Assembly (NCBI RefSeq): GCF_000473085.1 | Contig: NZ_KI421496.1 | Location: forward strand, 62,001 to 126,000 | DNA from: Azorhizobium doebereinerae UFLA1-100 | Lineage (GTDB): Bacteria; Pseudomonadota; Alphaproteobacteria; Rhizobiales; Xanthobacteraceae | Reading direction: 5' to 3' | DNA length: 64,000 bases | Shown here: piece after piece, positions 63,742-64,000 of the stretch | Layout: each line of letters starts with the position of its first letter | Numbering within the stretch: the first letter of the stretch is position 1 | The notes under the pieces: generated by a model | Database searches by the model: none | Told to the model about the DNA's origin: nothing | The model's input: the letters and a program-made list of their open reading frames with translations, nothing else | Translations under genes and position numbers: made by a program

Positions 63742-64000
63742 ATGCCTCACATGATGCCCACACCCGCGCCCGCACCTTCCGACGACCGCCGGTCGCCGTT
63801 CGTTCGCCTGGCAGACCTCGTCGCCGGGATCGCCCCCGGCCGCCCGGCGCTGAGCGCCGCCGTGGGCGAGCCGCAGCACGCCCAGCCGGACTTCGTCGGG
63901 CCGGTGCTGGCCGGCGCGCTGCAAGGCTTCGGCAAGTATCCGCGCACCGAGGGCACGCCGGAATTCCGCGCCGCCGTCGCCGCCTGGCTGGGCCGGCGCT
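63742..64000 (+). CDS. PLP-dependent aminotransferase, DapC-like (5' part only)
   Basis: First 86 residues of a fold-type I aminotransferase. The segment PFVRLADLVAGIAPGRPALSAAVGEPQH and then GFGKYPRTEGTPEFRAAVAAWL are the N-terminal arm and substrate-binding start of the class I/II family, most like N-succinyldiaminopimelate aminotransferase (DapC) of alphaproteobacteria. The catalytic Lys lies beyond the window. ATG codons at 63742, 63751 and 63754 are all in frame; the first is used here. Confidence 0.75.
   Translation, partial: MPHMMPTPAPAPSDDRRSPFVRLADLVAGIAPGRPALSAAVGEPQHAQPDFVGPVLAGALQGFGKYPRTEGTPEFRAAVAAWLGRR

Overview
The window is high-GC DNA with dense, mostly same-strand operons whose genes overlap as ATGA or TGATG, and with frequent GTG and TTG starts. 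Gene content (short PutA with an Lrp-type regulator, Tex, MurD, a HAD protein next to RibF, glutathione-dependent formaldehyde oxidation, many aromatic-acid genes) and a palindromic element of the kind scattered through Rhizobiales genomes (36253-36358) point to an alphaproteobacterium of the Hyphomicrobiales (Rhizobiales), perhaps Xanthobacteraceae. The family-level placement is inference. I see no rRNA, tRNA, CRISPR array, transposase or phage gene.

Layout. 1-3855: the start of a type I polyketide synthase (minus) divergent from a Wza-like export lipoprotein. 3916-8186: a MaoC hydratase, then an Lrp-type regulator divergent from putA. 8450-16138 (minus): a MarR regulator, a quinone-oxidoreductase-like protein, a thioesterase and a rho-independent terminator, then a UbiD decarboxylase, an NMT1-type ABC importer, a TIGR02444 protein and the flavin prenyltransferase UbiX. 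16425-20742 (plus): a Cds1-like PLP enzyme and a second NMT1-type ABC importer whose genes are separated by a block of repeats. 20947-27886 (minus): three large glycosyltransferases, one with a duplicated TPR unit.

28449-37542 (plus): a LysR regulator, a DUF1932 dehydrogenase, two LigI-type lactonases (one with a signal peptide), a DctA-type carrier, then GalD-, GalB- and GalC-type enzymes, which form the lower protocatechuate 4,5-cleavage/gallate route, and finally a TctC-type binding protein. No ring-cleavage dioxygenase is present, so the cluster looks built to take up and use 2-pyrone-4,6-dicarboxylate or a related acid.

37553-45347 (minus): a complete Nit1C-type cluster (MSMEG_0572 protein, nitrilase, radical SAM protein, GNAT, AIR-synthase-like protein, glycosyltransferase, MSMEG_0570 protein, flavoprotein) with a Pnap_2097/LnmK-like protein at its 3' end. 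It is preceded by a near-consensus sigma-54 promoter at 45408-45423. Nit1C has been linked to cyanide assimilation and nitrogen starvation, but what most of its enzymes make is unknown. It is the strongest candidate here for an undescribed system.

45704-64000: a MocR regulator, a peptide-deformylase-like protein with two replaced metal ligands, an FAD monooxygenase, an MFS transporter, a HerA-like ATPase, formaldehyde oxidation genes, a sulfotransferase-like coiled-coil protein with a 15-bp in-frame tandem repeat, an aspartate racemase, a cupin thiol dioxygenase, Tex, MurD, a HAD protein, RibF and the start of an aminotransferase gene.
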